In this document: one piece after another, positions 26,296-34,822 of the stretch
Numbering within the stretch: position 1 is the stretch's first letter
Layout of the letters: each line of letters begins with the position of its first letter
Source: Paenibacillus camerounensis
GTDB lineage: Bacteria; Bacillota; Bacilli; Paenibacillales; Paenibacillaceae
Direction of reading: 5' to 3'
DNA: 64,000 bases
Assembly (NCBI RefSeq): GCF_000723885.1
Contig: NZ_CCDG010000007.1
Coordinates: 1 to 64,000, forward strand
Position numbers and translations under genes: made by a program
The notes under the pieces: model-generated
The model's database searches: none
Seen by the model: only the letters and a program-made list of their open reading frames with translations
What the model was told of the DNA's origin: nothing

Positions 26296-27332
26296 AAGGA
26301 CCGCACTTTCGATCTCATAGCTAATATGATTAATATCGGTGCTCCGATGAACGCTGTCACAACACCGACTTCAAGCTCTCCGGGGCTGCCGAGCAGCCTG
26401 CCGCCGACATCGGCTACGGTCAGAATAATAGCTCCGGCAATCGCCGACATGGGAATGACAAAACGCAGATCAGGGCCCAGAATAAGGCGGATCACATGGG
26501 TGGATAAAAGGCCGATGAAACCGATCGGGCCTGCAAGCGCCGTTGTTGCACCGCAAAGGACAACCCCTGCGAGAGCGGCGGTAAACCGCAGAAAGCCTGT
26601 CTTGACACCGAGTCCGGTGGCGACATCATCGCCCAGGGCCAGCGCATTCAGCGCAGGCGCTGTCAGCACGGCAATCAGCATGCCGGCGATCAGAAAAGGG
26701 ATGAAGGTGGAGATGTTATCCCAGCTTCCTGAACCGACGCTGCCTACCTGCCAGAACCTGAATTTATCCATAACATAGGAACGCGGGATCATGATGGCAG
26801 TGACGAGAGACGAAAGGGCCGCGCTTGTTGCAGCACCCGCCAGAACGAGCTTAATGGGGGTGGCTCCGCCACGCCCCATTGAACCTATTCCGAATACGAA
26901 TACTGCGGTAAGCGCAGCTCCGGCCAAAGCCAGCCAAATGAATTGGCTGGCTGAGCTTATGTTTAGAAAGGCAATTCCGCACACTACGAATAAGGCAGCG
27001 CCGGTATTGACTCCCAGTATACTCGGGTCCGCAATAGGGTTGCGGGTGACCGATTGCATAAGCGCCCCGGATACGCCGAGCGCTGCACCGCACATTATGC
27101 TGAATACTGTCCGGGATATCCGCTTACGGACTACGTTGGCTCCGAAGGACTGTACATCCGGATGAAATAATCCGTCGAGCAGCTCTCTTAGGCTGGTCAC
27201 ACGCGAGCCCAAGGCCAGCGAGGCAACAACGCATAAGCCAAGCAGGATGAAGCAGATAATCAGGACCAGCGTGAAATTCCGCGGGGTATGCAGGGCTGGC
27301 TTTTTATATTCAGAAGTATCAGAACTATTCAT
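26292..27332 (-). CDS. FecCD-family iron-siderophore permease (first)
   Basis: 346-aa BtuC/FecCD permease with about ten helices and the family stretch GAALGVSGALMQSVTRNPIADPSILGVN. Its start overlaps the end of the binding-protein gene by 8 bp. Heterodimer partner of the 25258-26295 product. Confidence 0.93.
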   Translation of the reverse strand: MNSSDTSEYKKPALHTPRNFTLVLIICFILLGLCVVASLALGSRVTSLRELLDGLFHPDVQSFGANVVRKRISRTVFSIMCGAALGVSGALMQSVTRNPIADPSILGVNTGAALFVVCGIAFLNISSASQFIWLALAGAALTAVFVFGIGSMGRGGATPIKLVLAGAATSAALSSLVTAIMIPRSYVMDKFRFWQVGSVGSGSWDNISTFIPFLIAGMLIAVLTAPALNALALGDDVATGLGVKTGFLRFTAALAGVVLCGATTALAGPIGFIGLLSTHVIRLILGPDLRFVIPMSAIAGAIILTVADVGGRLLGSPGELEVGVVTAFIGAPILIILAMRSKVRSL

Positions 27333-28422
27333 TTATCTTGTCGATAGCTCCGCCGATCAGCTTGAGATATTCATCGATAGTGTAGGCAATAGGCAGCGGG
27401 TTAGGTGTTCCGGCAGCAACAAGCGGTGTATCGCTGTCGATGAAAGCAACAGAACCGCGCTCAATCGCAGGGATTTTGCCCAGCAGGGAATCTGCCTGGA
27501 GAGTCTTCAGTAGCTCGTCATTGCCATATCCGATAATCAAATCTGCATCGTTGAGTGCTTCTACGTTCTCGGCACTCAGGCTCAGAGAGTAGCTTGTCGG
27601 ATCCGTAATCTGGCTGGTGATGCTTTCCGGATATTCCATTCCCAGCTCGTACAGGAAGGCGACGCGGGAATCAAGTGGCGCATAGATATGCAGCTTGGAC
27701 AGGTCGTCGGCGGAGAAGTTAACCCATACGACTTTTTTGCCGGCGATTTGCGGATAAGCAGTCAGCTTTTCTTTTACCAGGTCCTCGGTGTCCTTGATCA
27801 ACTGCTCGCCTTCGGCCTTCATGCCCATGCCTTCTGCAATCAGGTTAACCTGCTCACGCCATGTGGTTGTCCAAGGGGAAACCGGGTAAGCGACCACCGG
27901 AGCGATCTTGCTCAGTGTGTCAAAGTCTTCTTGTGTGATGCCGGAGTAAGCAGCAAGTATGACGTCCGGATCAGCATCGGAGATCGCTTCGAAATCAAGG
28001 CCGTCTGTATCCTGGAATACATTAGGGTCGGTTACGCCCAGCTCGTCCAGCTTCTGTTTGGTCCAAGGAAGCAGTCCGCTGTCGTCCTGAACGCCGAAGT
28101 TTGCTGCCGAGAAGCCCACTGGAACAACACCCAGTGCGAGGGCAACGTCCTGATTACCCCATTGAATGGTAACAACACGCTCAGGCTTGCTCTCAAGTAC
28201 AGCTTCACCCAGTGCAGTTTTGATTGTGAGCGGATATTGAACGGCATCTGCAGCAGCAGGGGCTTCGGTAGCCGCCGGTGCAGTAGTCGCCGCAGCGTTT
28301 GTTGGGGAAGCAGCATTATTTGAAGCATTGTTGTTACCGCAGCCTACCAGCGCAAGTGTAAGCGCAAGCGGAGCAAGCAGCGTTCTGAAAGTATACTTTC
28401 TTGTTGTGTGCATGTGTTTCAT
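27325..28422 (-). CDS. iron-siderophore-binding lipoprotein
   Basis: 365-aa lipoprotein: signal peptide with lipobox LVGC, an Ala/Thr/Pro linker, then a FecB/FepB-type two-lobe domain with the early VVTIQWGNQDVALALGVVPVG strand. It captures a ferric siderophore outside the cell. First gene of the operon binding protein-permease-permease-ATPase. A near-perfect Fur box lies 43 bp upstream of the start. Confidence 0.92.
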   Translation of the reverse strand: MKHMHTTRKYTFRTLLAPLALTLALVGCGNNNASNNAASPTNAAATTAPAATEAPAAADAVQYPLTIKTALGEAVLESKPERVVTIQWGNQDVALALGVVPVGFSAANFGVQDDSGLLPWTKQKLDELGVTDPNVFQDTDGLDFEAISDADPDVILAAYSGITQEDFDTLSKIAPVVAYPVSPWTTTWREQVNLIAEGMGMKAEGEQLIKDTEDLVKEKLTAYPQIAGKKVVWVNFSADDLSKLHIYAPLDSRVAFLYELGMEYPESITSQITDPTSYSLSLSAENVEALNDADLIIGYGNDELLKTLQADSLLGKIPAIERGSVAFIDSDTPLVAAGTPNPLPIAYTIDEYLKLIGGAIDKINE

Positions 28423-28464
28423 TTGTGTGACCCCATCCTTTTTATTGTGTATTTAACAATACTT

Positions 28465-28483
28465 GATAACGATTCTCATTATC
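28465..28483. promoter_or_regulatory. Fur box
   Basis: GATAACGATTCTCATTATC matches 17 of 19 bases of GATAATGATTATCATTATC. It is placed in the promoter zone of the siderophore importer operon, so iron-replete repression is expected. Confidence 0.85.
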
Positions 28484-28663
28484 GAACAATATATATGCAA
28501 TCGGGACTGGTGTCAATAAAAAAATGGTGAATAAAATTTGGACTGACTCGGCTTTTGGCCTATTTAGATTATCACAATCACGTGCAGCATTTAGCTCTGG
28601 CAGTCCGGGCATAGTATAATAAATGAGGATATTTCCAAGAAAAATAGAGAGGAGCCTGCTTAC

Positions 28664-29389
28664 ATGGCACAATCACTGCAAGGAAAAACAGCAATCGTAA
28701 CCGGAGCTGCAAGAGGAATCGGAAAGGCAACGGCTATTGCGCTTGCCAAGGAAGGCGTAAATGTAGGCCTGCTGGCCAGAACAGAATCGCTGCTGAAGGA
28801 GCTGGCTGCTGAAATCGAGACTTACGGGGTTAAGGCTGCTTATGCAGCTGCAGATATCTCCTCGAAAGAGCAGGTAGATACGGCAGTTGAAGCAATCAAG
28901 AATGAGCTGGGAGCTGCGGATATTCTGATTAACAACGCAGGGATCGCAACGTTTGGCACATTGCTGGAAATGGACCCGGAAGAGTGGAAAGGCATGATCG
29001 ACGTCAACCTGATGGGAACCTACTATGTAACCCGGGCTGTGCTGCCGCAGCTCATCGGCAAGAATGCCGGAGACATCATCAACATCTCCTCAACTAACGG
29101 ACTGAACGGTGCAGCTACCTCGAGTGCTTACAGTGCTTCGAAGTTCGCTATGATCGGCCTGACCGAATCGCTGGCCCAGGAGGTCCGCCGCAACAACATC
29201 CGCGTATCGGCGCTGACTCCGAGCACCATCGCAACGGACCTGGCGCTCGATCTGAACCTGATCAAGGAGAACAATGACGCGAAGTTCGTTCAGCCTGAGG
29301 ATATTGCAGAGTTCATTATCGACCAGCTGAAATTGAACCCGCGTGTGTATGTGAAGACGGCGAGCTTTATTGCTACGAATCCGTTCTGA
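28664..29389 (+). CDS. short-chain dehydrogenase/reductase (FabG-like)
   Basis: 241-aa cytosolic SDR. NAD(P) motif TGAARGIG (residues 14-21), NNAG strand, catalytic Ser in NISSTNG, and Tyr-Lys in AYSASKFA. It resembles 3-ketoacyl-ACP reductases and general oxidoreductases of the YvaG/FabG type; the in vivo substrate is not evident. A TATAAT-like -10 lies near 28616 and AGAGAGGAG precedes the ATG by 8 bp. Transcribed alone, divergent from the siderophore operon. Confidence 0.88.
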   Translation: MAQSLQGKTAIVTGAARGIGKATAIALAKEGVNVGLLARTESLLKELAAEIETYGVKAAYAAADISSKEQVDTAVEAIKNELGAADILINNAGIATFGTLLEMDPEEWKGMIDVNLMGTYYVTRAVLPQLIGKNAGDIINISSTNGLNGAATSSAYSASKFAMIGLTESLAQEVRRNNIRVSALTPSTIATDLALDLNLIKENNDAKFVQPEDIAEFIIDQLKLNPRVYVKTASFIATNPF

Positions 29390-29408
29390 TCAGAGAATAA
29401 TTGATACT

Positions 29409-29438
29409 AGAGGCCATCCCGGGAGGGGTGGCCTCTTT
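29409..29438. terminator. Rho-independent terminator
   Basis: AGAGGCCATCCC pairs with GGGTGGCCTCT-type complement (12 bp, one wobble), followed by TTT. It separates the SDR from the convergent small gene. Confidence 0.75.
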
Positions 29439-29468
29439 CAGCTGCCGGTTACCGGCCTGCCGGACAGC

Positions 29469-29708
29469 CTACCCAACCCCATCCTTTTCTAATAAGGTAT
29501 AGAAATGATCACGGTCTTTATCATCGAACTTGCCGAGCGTCCCCACCCTGATGAATTCATGCCCGCCATAGATGTCCATTTCCTCCCCGTCTTTGGTGTA
29601 AAGCGCAATCATATTGCCCTCCCGGTTGAGTTCCATATAGCCGTAGCTGTCTGGCTGAGGAGGTTCACCATAAAAGAGCGTAAATCTGATTTTGTCCACA
29701 CTGTGCAT
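29469..29708 (-). CDS. small hypothetical protein
   Basis: 79-aa acidic, soluble protein with no motif I recognise: no signal peptide or membrane helix, aromatic- and Asp/Glu-rich (FYGEPPQPDSYGYMEL, GHEFIRVGTLGKFDDKDRD). It reads like a small beta-sheet protein. Support for it being real: GGAAGGGAG about 7 bp before the ATG, a terminator downstream, and ordinary codon use. Function unknown. Confidence 0.6.
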   Translation of the reverse strand: MHSVDKIRFTLFYGEPPQPDSYGYMELNREGNMIALYTKDGEEMDIYGGHEFIRVGTLGKFDDKDRDHFYTLLEKDGVG

Positions 29709-29789
29709 CAGGGTACTCCCTTCCTGTCATGTATCAGCATTCTGGATTCCATTGTACAGGAAGATGGCGGGAGTTGAAAAAAGCGGCCT

Positions 29790-29853
29790 GGCCGCACATG
29801 TTGCGGTATAACTTCTTTTTGAGGAGCTCTGATAGGGAGTTATCTGTGCGGCC
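29790..29853. other. long intergenic inverted repeat
   Basis: GGCCGCACA (29790-29798) pairs perfectly with TGTGCGGCC (29845-29853), and inside it ATAACT pairs with AGTTAT, giving a 64-nt hairpin. It lies upstream of the small gene, in the same 478-bp gap as the TGGA-type repeats. No gene is attached to it. Confidence 0.55.
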
Positions 29854-29970
29854 GTCTATTTTCGGATTATTTCTTGACGGGAGGGCATTAGGCGGTTAAT
29901 ATACTGTGCCGGATTAGCGGCGGGTTACTATTTGATTCTTTTAATAAGGCAAATAGGAGGGTTTTAGCAA

Positions 29971-30165
29971 TTTAGTTGGATTTTCGCTACTTAAATCTGT
30001 GGTTTCTCAAGATTTATAGACATTAGGTGGAAAATCGCCATTTATTCGGGCAGCAAACGCTCCATATATCTAAATTCAGCAGAATTAACTAGCCTTTTTC
30101 CACCTATCAACCTTATTTCGGTGATTTCCCTGAAAATAGGTGGAGGATTTCCGCTTAGTTTGTTG
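29971..30165. repeat. dispersed ~29-bp TAGGTGGA-type repeats (4 units)
   Basis: Four degenerate units near 29971, 30022, 30080 (inverted) and 30135, each close to TTAGGTGGAAAATCGCCACT plus TTAATTCGG, with the ends TAGGTGGA and TCCACTTA forming an imperfect inverted repeat. The same family recurs at 52457-52652. The rest of the 29709-30186 gap shows no gene. Confidence 0.6.
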
Positions 30166-30186
30166 ATCCAGTCTGTGCCCGGAGGA

Positions 30187-31554
30187 TCAGTTCGAATCCA
30201 TGCGGCTATCCGGCGTGATCCTCACCGTCACTCTCCCTCCGCCGGAAGGCGCCGCATTCTCCAGTGTCAGCGTTCCCCCGTGCTGCTGAGCGGCAGATTC
30301 GGCAATGTACAGGCCCATCCCGTGATGCTTGCCGGAGCTGCGGCTCAGGTCGCCCATGTAGAACTGGGTAGCCGCTTCCCGCAGACCAGCCGGAGAGAAG
30401 CCGCTGCCCGTGTCCGTAATTATGAAGGAAACGGCCGCTGCTTGATCCAGGCGGATCTCCAGGGCCACAAGGCCCTGCGGAGGCGTGTGCTCCACTGCAT
30501 TGGCAAGGATATTGACGATCCCCCGCTGGAGCAGCTCCTTATCTATAACAATTATTTCAGGCAGCGTGTCGCCTATAGTAACTTGTGCGGAAATGTCCTT
30601 GCCTGAGGATAAAGCCTGCAGCTGGCTCTCCAGCTCACCAAGGAAACTCGTCAGGCACACCGGCCCTTTCCGGTGCCTTGGAGCAGCTTGGAGACTGGAG
30701 AGATCAATGACCTCCTGCACGAAGGCTTCAATATCGCCTACACTCTGCAGAATATACCGGCTGTACTCCTGCTGGACATGATCCTGACGGGTTTCCTGTA
30801 ATAGCTCGGCATTTCCGCGGATGATCGTCACCGGCGTCTTGATGTCATGGGCCAGCGCAGAAATCTGCTCTCTTCGTGACCTTTCCAGCTCCCACTGCCG
30901 CTTCAGTGAAGCCTGCAGCGCTTCCTTCATCTGCTCCAGCGAGGCCAGCATCTCGTCGATTTCCCGGATACCGCTTGGCTGGACGGTGAACTCCAGATTT
31001 TCCTGCCGGATGTTATCGGTCGCCTCCTGTAAGCCTGCCATTTTCTGTGTGAGCCTGCGGCCGAACCGGGCGGCAAGCGTAGCTGCGAGAACCAGTACAC
31101 TCAGGATGAACAGCAGCACGCCCAGCAGCTGCGGGTTAGGCAGACAGCTGCGCAGCAGCGGAGAAGCAAACTGCGGCTTTAACGTATAGCGGAAGATCCA
31201 GAGCTCCTCTCCGTTAAGGGCAGAGCTATAGTAATAGGAACCTTGGTTTTTGCCTTGCTGTATAAGCTCGCGTGCACGGGCTGCCCCCTTCCCGTTCAGA
31301 CTGCCCGTAAGCAGCTTTCCTTCGGCTGTAAATACAGCGTAATCCGCCAGTGTCGGCATAGCAGCAGGAGTTACAGCTTTTCCGGCAGCCAGGGTATCCT
31401 TAACAGCATCGATCTCCTTCTCGGCATAGTTGGCGGGCAGAATAACATTAGCCGAAAAAGCCGCTGTGAACAGGCCAAGCAGAAGTATCAGCAGCACTAT
31501 CGTCCCCCCGCTTAGAATCAGGAGATATTGCAGAAAAAAGGTGCGCAGGCGCAT
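30187..31554 (-). CDS. sensor histidine kinase (HAMP/HisKA), CprK/BceS-like role
   Basis: 455-aa membrane kinase. TM1 (about 9-36), ~100-residue extracellular domain, TM2 (about 143-160), HAMP, then HisKA with ISALAHDIKTPV (H236) and HATPase with NAVEHTP N-box, DTGSGF and GMGLYI G-boxes. ATG 31554 is preferred over GTG 31581, which lies inside the regulator gene and lacks a ribosome site. With the regulator and the ABC genes upstream it forms a five-gene set like CprABC-CprRK of Clostridioides, which senses and resists cationic peptides and lantibiotics. Confidence 0.9.
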   Translation of the reverse strand: MRLRTFFLQYLLILSGGTIVLLILLLGLFTAAFSANVILPANYAEKEIDAVKDTLAAGKAVTPAAMPTLADYAVFTAEGKLLTGSLNGKGAARARELIQQGKNQGSYYYSSALNGEELWIFRYTLKPQFASPLLRSCLPNPQLLGVLLFILSVLVLAATLAARFGRRLTQKMAGLQEATDNIRQENLEFTVQPSGIREIDEMLASLEQMKEALQASLKRQWELERSRREQISALAHDIKTPVTIIRGNAELLQETRQDHVQQEYSRYILQSVGDIEAFVQEVIDLSSLQAAPRHRKGPVCLTSFLGELESQLQALSSGKDISAQVTIGDTLPEIIVIDKELLQRGIVNILANAVEHTPPQGLVALEIRLDQAAAVSFIITDTGSGFSPAGLREAATQFYMGDLSRSSGKHHGMGLYIAESAAQQHGGTLTLENAAPSGGGRVTVRITPDSRMDSN

Positions 31555-31568
31555 CCCCGGTACTCTCT

Positions 31569-32231
31569 TTACAGCTTCCACTTGTAACCAATCCCCCAGA
31601 CCGTCTCAATGGCATCAGTATCCGTTCTGCCCAGCTTGGCGCGGATATTCTTGATATGCTCCGTAATGGCGCTGCTGTCGCTCTCCCCGCTGAATCCAAA
31701 AACCGCCTCGTATATCTGCTCCTTAGAGAAGACCTGCCCGCGGCTCCTTGCCAGGAACTCACAGATGTCGTATTCGCTCTTGGTCAGTGGCACTTTATTG
31801 CCATAGACAGACAGCTCTCTGCCCGAAAGGTTAAAGTGGACATGCTCCAGGTACAGCACCTTCCGCCGCTCCCGGGTTTCCCGCCTCAGATGGGCATTAA
31901 TCCGCGCCCGCAGCGCGCCGATACTGAACGGCTTCATAATATAATCGTCAGCACCCAGTCCCAGACCGTAGAGCAAATCGCTCTCCAGCGTTTTGGCCGT
32001 TAGGAACAGGATAGGGCAGTCAACCGCATCGCGTATCTCTTTGCATAGCGTAAAGCCGTCAACGCCCGGCATCATTACATCAAGCAGGATCAGATCATAG
32101 GCGCCGAGATTGGCCTGACGCACTTGGGTTGAATCTTGAATGGTTGTTACCAGATGACGGTCGGTGACCAAGGCACTGCGGATCAGCGCAAGGATGGCAG
32201 GCTCATCGTCTACAGCAAGTATTTTGGCCAT
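31569..32231 (-). CDS. OmpR/PhoB-family response regulator
   Basis: 220 aa. Receiver with D9/D10, phosphoacceptor D51 (LILLDVMMPG) and K100, then a winged-helix domain ending in the typical VWGIGYKWKL. ATG 32231 is preferred (AGAGGG 7 bp away) over ATG 32237 (1 bp). Its kinase follows 14 bp downstream. Probably activates the ABC operon on peptide antibiotic exposure. Confidence 0.93.
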   Translation of the reverse strand: MAKILAVDDEPAILALIRSALVTDRHLVTTIQDSTQVRQANLGAYDLILLDVMMPGVDGFTLCKEIRDAVDCPILFLTAKTLESDLLYGLGLGADDYIMKPFSIGALRARINAHLRRETRERRKVLYLEHVHFNLSGRELSVYGNKVPLTKSEYDICEFLARSRGQVFSKEQIYEAVFGFSGESDSSAITEHIKNIRAKLGRTDTDAIETVWGIGYKWKL

Positions 32232-32282
32232 ATACATTCCCTCTATTTAATAATAGTTGTCTATCAGAAAATTATATCTAAT

Positions 32283-33041
32283 CTAGTTATCGGCTGGCCG
32301 CCCTTCCCAGCCCTGAAACCAGAGGCAGGAGAGAAGAGCAGCCAGTAGTGTTGCCCCGGCACACACAAGGCTTCCGGTATCCGTATGTGATACGGCGGGA
32401 GATAGCGCAGCCCCCGAACTGGTGACCGTCCATATGGAAGTGAAGCGCGCTGCCCAGGCAAAAGGGACATAAGGCCATATACCCTCACCCAGCCCGGTAA
32501 GCAGCAGGGCCGCAATCAGACTGCCTGCGATGCCGATTCCAATCGACGGGCCCCGGCCAAACCGCAGGCTGATAAACCCGTGCAGCAGATAAAGAAATAC
32601 TGTGCTTCCCGACAAAATAAAGGCGCTGCACCAGTAGAAAGCCATACTGGAGCTCTCCTGGCCCAGGACATACCGGAATCCGGCGCCAAACAGGCTGACA
32701 GCCAACAGAATGGCGCCAAGGCCGCAGATCAGCAGAAGCAGCAGTTTGCTGGCGTAGACCTTGATACGCCGGGACGGCAGTGCCAGCATCCCTTGAAATT
32801 GCCCGGCCAGCGCCTCCTGCTCCGCTGCCATCGAACAGACCAGGGCAATTACAGTTGGAAGGGCGCAGCCCAGCACCTGAAGATAAGCCATTACCTTATC
32901 GGCAGCACTCCATAGGGAGTACGAGTAATAGGCCAGGAATATGGCTGCTGCGATGAGCGGAGCCAGCAGATGAACAAGCAGAAACGGTGTGCGGCGGGTT
33001 TTTAGCAGGTCGGCTTTGAAGAGTCCGATTAAGGAGGCCAT
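32283..33041 (-). CDS. lantibiotic-immunity ABC permease (MutG/LanG type)
   Basis: 252-aa membrane protein with six predicted helices, the ABC-2 permease layout of LanG/CprC subunits. The N-terminus (LIGLFKADLLKTRRTPFLLVHLLAPL) is characteristic: a short cytosolic helix with a basic patch before TM1. It lies 1 bp after the other permease gene. Works with it and the ATPase to expel or detach peptide antibiotics from the membrane. Confidence 0.87.
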   Translation of the reverse strand: MASLIGLFKADLLKTRRTPFLLVHLLAPLIAAAIFLAYYSYSLWSAADKVMAYLQVLGCALPTVIALVCSMAAEQEALAGQFQGMLALPSRRIKVYASKLLLLLICGLGAILLAVSLFGAGFRYVLGQESSSMAFYWCSAFILSGSTVFLYLLHGFISLRFGRGPSIGIGIAGSLIAALLLTGLGEGIWPYVPFAWAARFTSIWTVTSSGAALSPAVSHTDTGSLVCAGATLLAALLSCLWFQGWEGRPADN

Positions 33042-33042
33042 C

Positions 33043-33780
33043 CTATTCCGCCTCCTGTCTGCGGAATCTGCGTGCTGTCAGGTGGAATAGGCTGATAAAC
33101 CAGGCGAGAGAGGCCAGCACATCCCGGAGAATCGTGTCTGTGCTTCTAAGCGGACTGCCCTCCGGGACCGGCAGGCCGTTAGGCAGGATATGCAGCACCG
33201 GGCACATCAGCCGGAACGGAATCGTGTAAGGCATGAAATTCCACAGCCCGCCGAGATCAAAGGTGACCACGCCTGCAATATTAAAGGAAATATTGACCAG
33301 AACGGCGGCAAACAGTCCCAGCCTCGCGGCCAGGAATAGGCAGAGCGGAATCTGCCACAACAAGGTGACGAAGATTAGCAGACTTCCGGCCGCGCTGTTT
33401 ATTAGCGGTATGGTTGGGCCGAACAGCCAGCCGCTGGAAGAAACACCGGTGAAGAAGAGCAGGCAGGACGCCAGCAGCCAGCCGGTCAGGGCGGCAATCT
33501 TAGCCGACCAGAGTGTCTGCGGACAGAGAGGAAGCGCCAGCAGAGAGCGGTACTTCAGCCTGGCATCCTTCTGAACTGCGAGCGAGCAGACCAGGGTCAG
33601 TGCGCCCGGCAGTAGCATTGTATACCACCAGTTATATGCGCCGGTCTGAAAATAACTCCCGCCCATCAAAAGGGCACAGAGCAGCAGCGTGAACAGCGGG
33701 GTAATCCACACCAGCTGCGGAATAAAGGTGCGCCGCCATTTCAGCTGTTCGGCGTTAATGAGTCTAAGCACCGGCTTCAC
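33043..33780 (-). CDS. lantibiotic-immunity ABC permease (MutE/LanE type)
   Basis: 245-aa, six-helix ABC-2 permease. The N-terminus LINAEQLKWRRTFIPQLVWITPL matches the LanE-type start. It overlaps the ATPase gene by 17 bp, so translation is coupled. Partner of the LanG-type permease. Confidence 0.87.
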   Translation of the reverse strand: MKPVLRLINAEQLKWRRTFIPQLVWITPLFTLLLCALLMGGSYFQTGAYNWWYTMLLPGALTLVCSLAVQKDARLKYRSLLALPLCPQTLWSAKIAALTGWLLASCLLFFTGVSSSGWLFGPTIPLINSAAGSLLIFVTLLWQIPLCLFLAARLGLFAAVLVNISFNIAGVVTFDLGGLWNFMPYTIPFRLMCPVLHILPNGLPVPEGSPLRSTDTILRDVLASLAWFISLFHLTARRFRRQEAE

Positions 33781-34480
33781 CTGCCTTCCGGTGTGCGGCG
33801 GCTACTTGCATGAATAGAGCTTCGAGCTCTGCACCATGCGGTGCAGCCCCCTGATAATCCAGCCGTCCGCCGGCGATAATCCCGATTTGATCAGCCACCT
33901 GCTCCACCTCGGAGAGAATATGACTCGACAGAATAACTGTAATCCCTTGCGCCGGGAAAGAGCGGATCAGCTCCCGCAGCTCCTGAATTCCGATAGGGTC
34001 CAGCCCGTTCGACGGCTCATCCAGAATGAGCAGCTTCGGCTTATTCAGCAGCGCAATCGCGATGCCCAGCCGCTGCTTCATGCCCATGGAGAACTGTCCG
34101 GACCGTTTCTTCCCGGTATGGGCCAGATCAACGATGGCAAGCGTCTCAGCTATCCGCGATTCCGGCAGCCCGAGTGCCAGCGTCCGCACCTTCAGATTCT
34201 CCCGGGCTGTCAGATTCTCATACAGCGGCGGCGATTCAATCAGGACGCCGATCCCGCCTAGATCCTTCCGTGTCCATTCCTGCCCCTGATAGAGGATACT
34301 CCCCGAATCCGGCCGCAGCATTCCCGCAATCATCTTCAGTGTCGTTGATTTCCCCGCACCGTTCGGCCCAAGCAGCCCGTAGACGGAGTTCCGGGGCACA
34401 GACAGCGATACGTTGTCTACCGCGGGCTGTTTCTTGAAGCTTTTACATAGATTACTGGTTTCCAAAATAATGTCCGGCAT
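33764..34480 (-). CDS. lantibiotic-immunity ABC ATPase (LanF/BcrA type)
   Basis: 238-aa ABC ATPase, first gene of the resistance operon. Walker A GPNGAGKST, degenerate signature FSMGMKQRLGIA (LSGGQ replaced, as is usual in BcrA/LanF proteins), Walker B LLILDEPSNGLDP, switch His in LSSHILSE. Promoter lies in the gap shared with the divergent tandem-RNA/TerD-like unit. Confidence 0.92.
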   Translation of the reverse strand: MPDIILETSNLCKSFKKQPAVDNVSLSVPRNSVYGLLGPNGAGKSTTLKMIAGMLRPDSGSILYQGQEWTRKDLGGIGVLIESPPLYENLTARENLKVRTLALGLPESRIAETLAIVDLAHTGKKRSGQFSMGMKQRLGIAIALLNKPKLLILDEPSNGLDPIGIQELRELIRSFPAQGITVILSSHILSEVEQVADQIGIIAGGRLDYQGAAPHGAELEALFMQVAAAHRKAGEAGA

Positions 34481-34581
34481 ATTATATCATCCTTTCCACT
34501 TAGCAGTGTAAAGGGGAGTTATAAGGGATTTATAAGGGTGACCTTCCCGTTTTTTCCATCGTCGTAATACTTCCGCCCTGT

Positions 34582-34610
34582 TTGCCCGCAGTATGGTATG
34601 CGATGATAAG
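34582..34610 (+). promoter_or_regulatory. candidate promoter of the tandem RNA/TerD-like unit
   Basis: TTGCCC (34582-34587), 17 bp, GATAAG (34605-34610). It would start a transcript about 35 nt before the first RNA motif. Confidence 0.45.
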
Positions 34611-34652
34611 GACATCAAGCGGCCGGGATCATCCGAATCCGCGACGCTTGAG

Positions 34653-34721
34653 CCTTCAGGCTATTGCAGTCCTTCCTTCTAACTCACTGTAAATGATTTA
34701 GGGCCGCAGCTTTCCTGAAGG
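34653..34721 (+). ncRNA. tandem structured RNA motif, copy A
   Basis: Outer stem CCTTCAGG/CCTGAAGG (8 bp). Next TGCAG (34665-34669) pairs with CCGCA (34704-34708) with one A-C mismatch, then CTAA/TTAG closes the apical loop. Conserved with copy B in likely unpaired parts: GGCTAT, TCCTTCCTTCTAA, TTAGGGC, GCTTTCC. I do not recognise it as a named riboswitch class. Confidence 0.6.
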
Positions 34722-34743
34722 ATGCTTATCCTAGAGAGGAGGC

Positions 34744-34815
34744 GTCCAGGCTATCGTAGTTCCTTCCTTCTAAACCATGAGGATGATTCTAATTAGGGCT
34801 ACGGCTTTCCTGGAC
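34744..34815 (+). ncRNA. tandem structured RNA motif, copy B
   Basis: Same architecture as copy A, with changed but still pairing stems: outer GTCCAGG/CCTGGAC, inner CGTAG (34755-34759)/CTACG (34799-34803), then CTAA/TTAG. The stem ends 7 bp before the ATG of the TerD-like gene, where no Shine-Dalgarno is visible, so the motif may itself govern initiation. Confidence 0.6.
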
Positions 34816-34822
34816 ACTTAAT

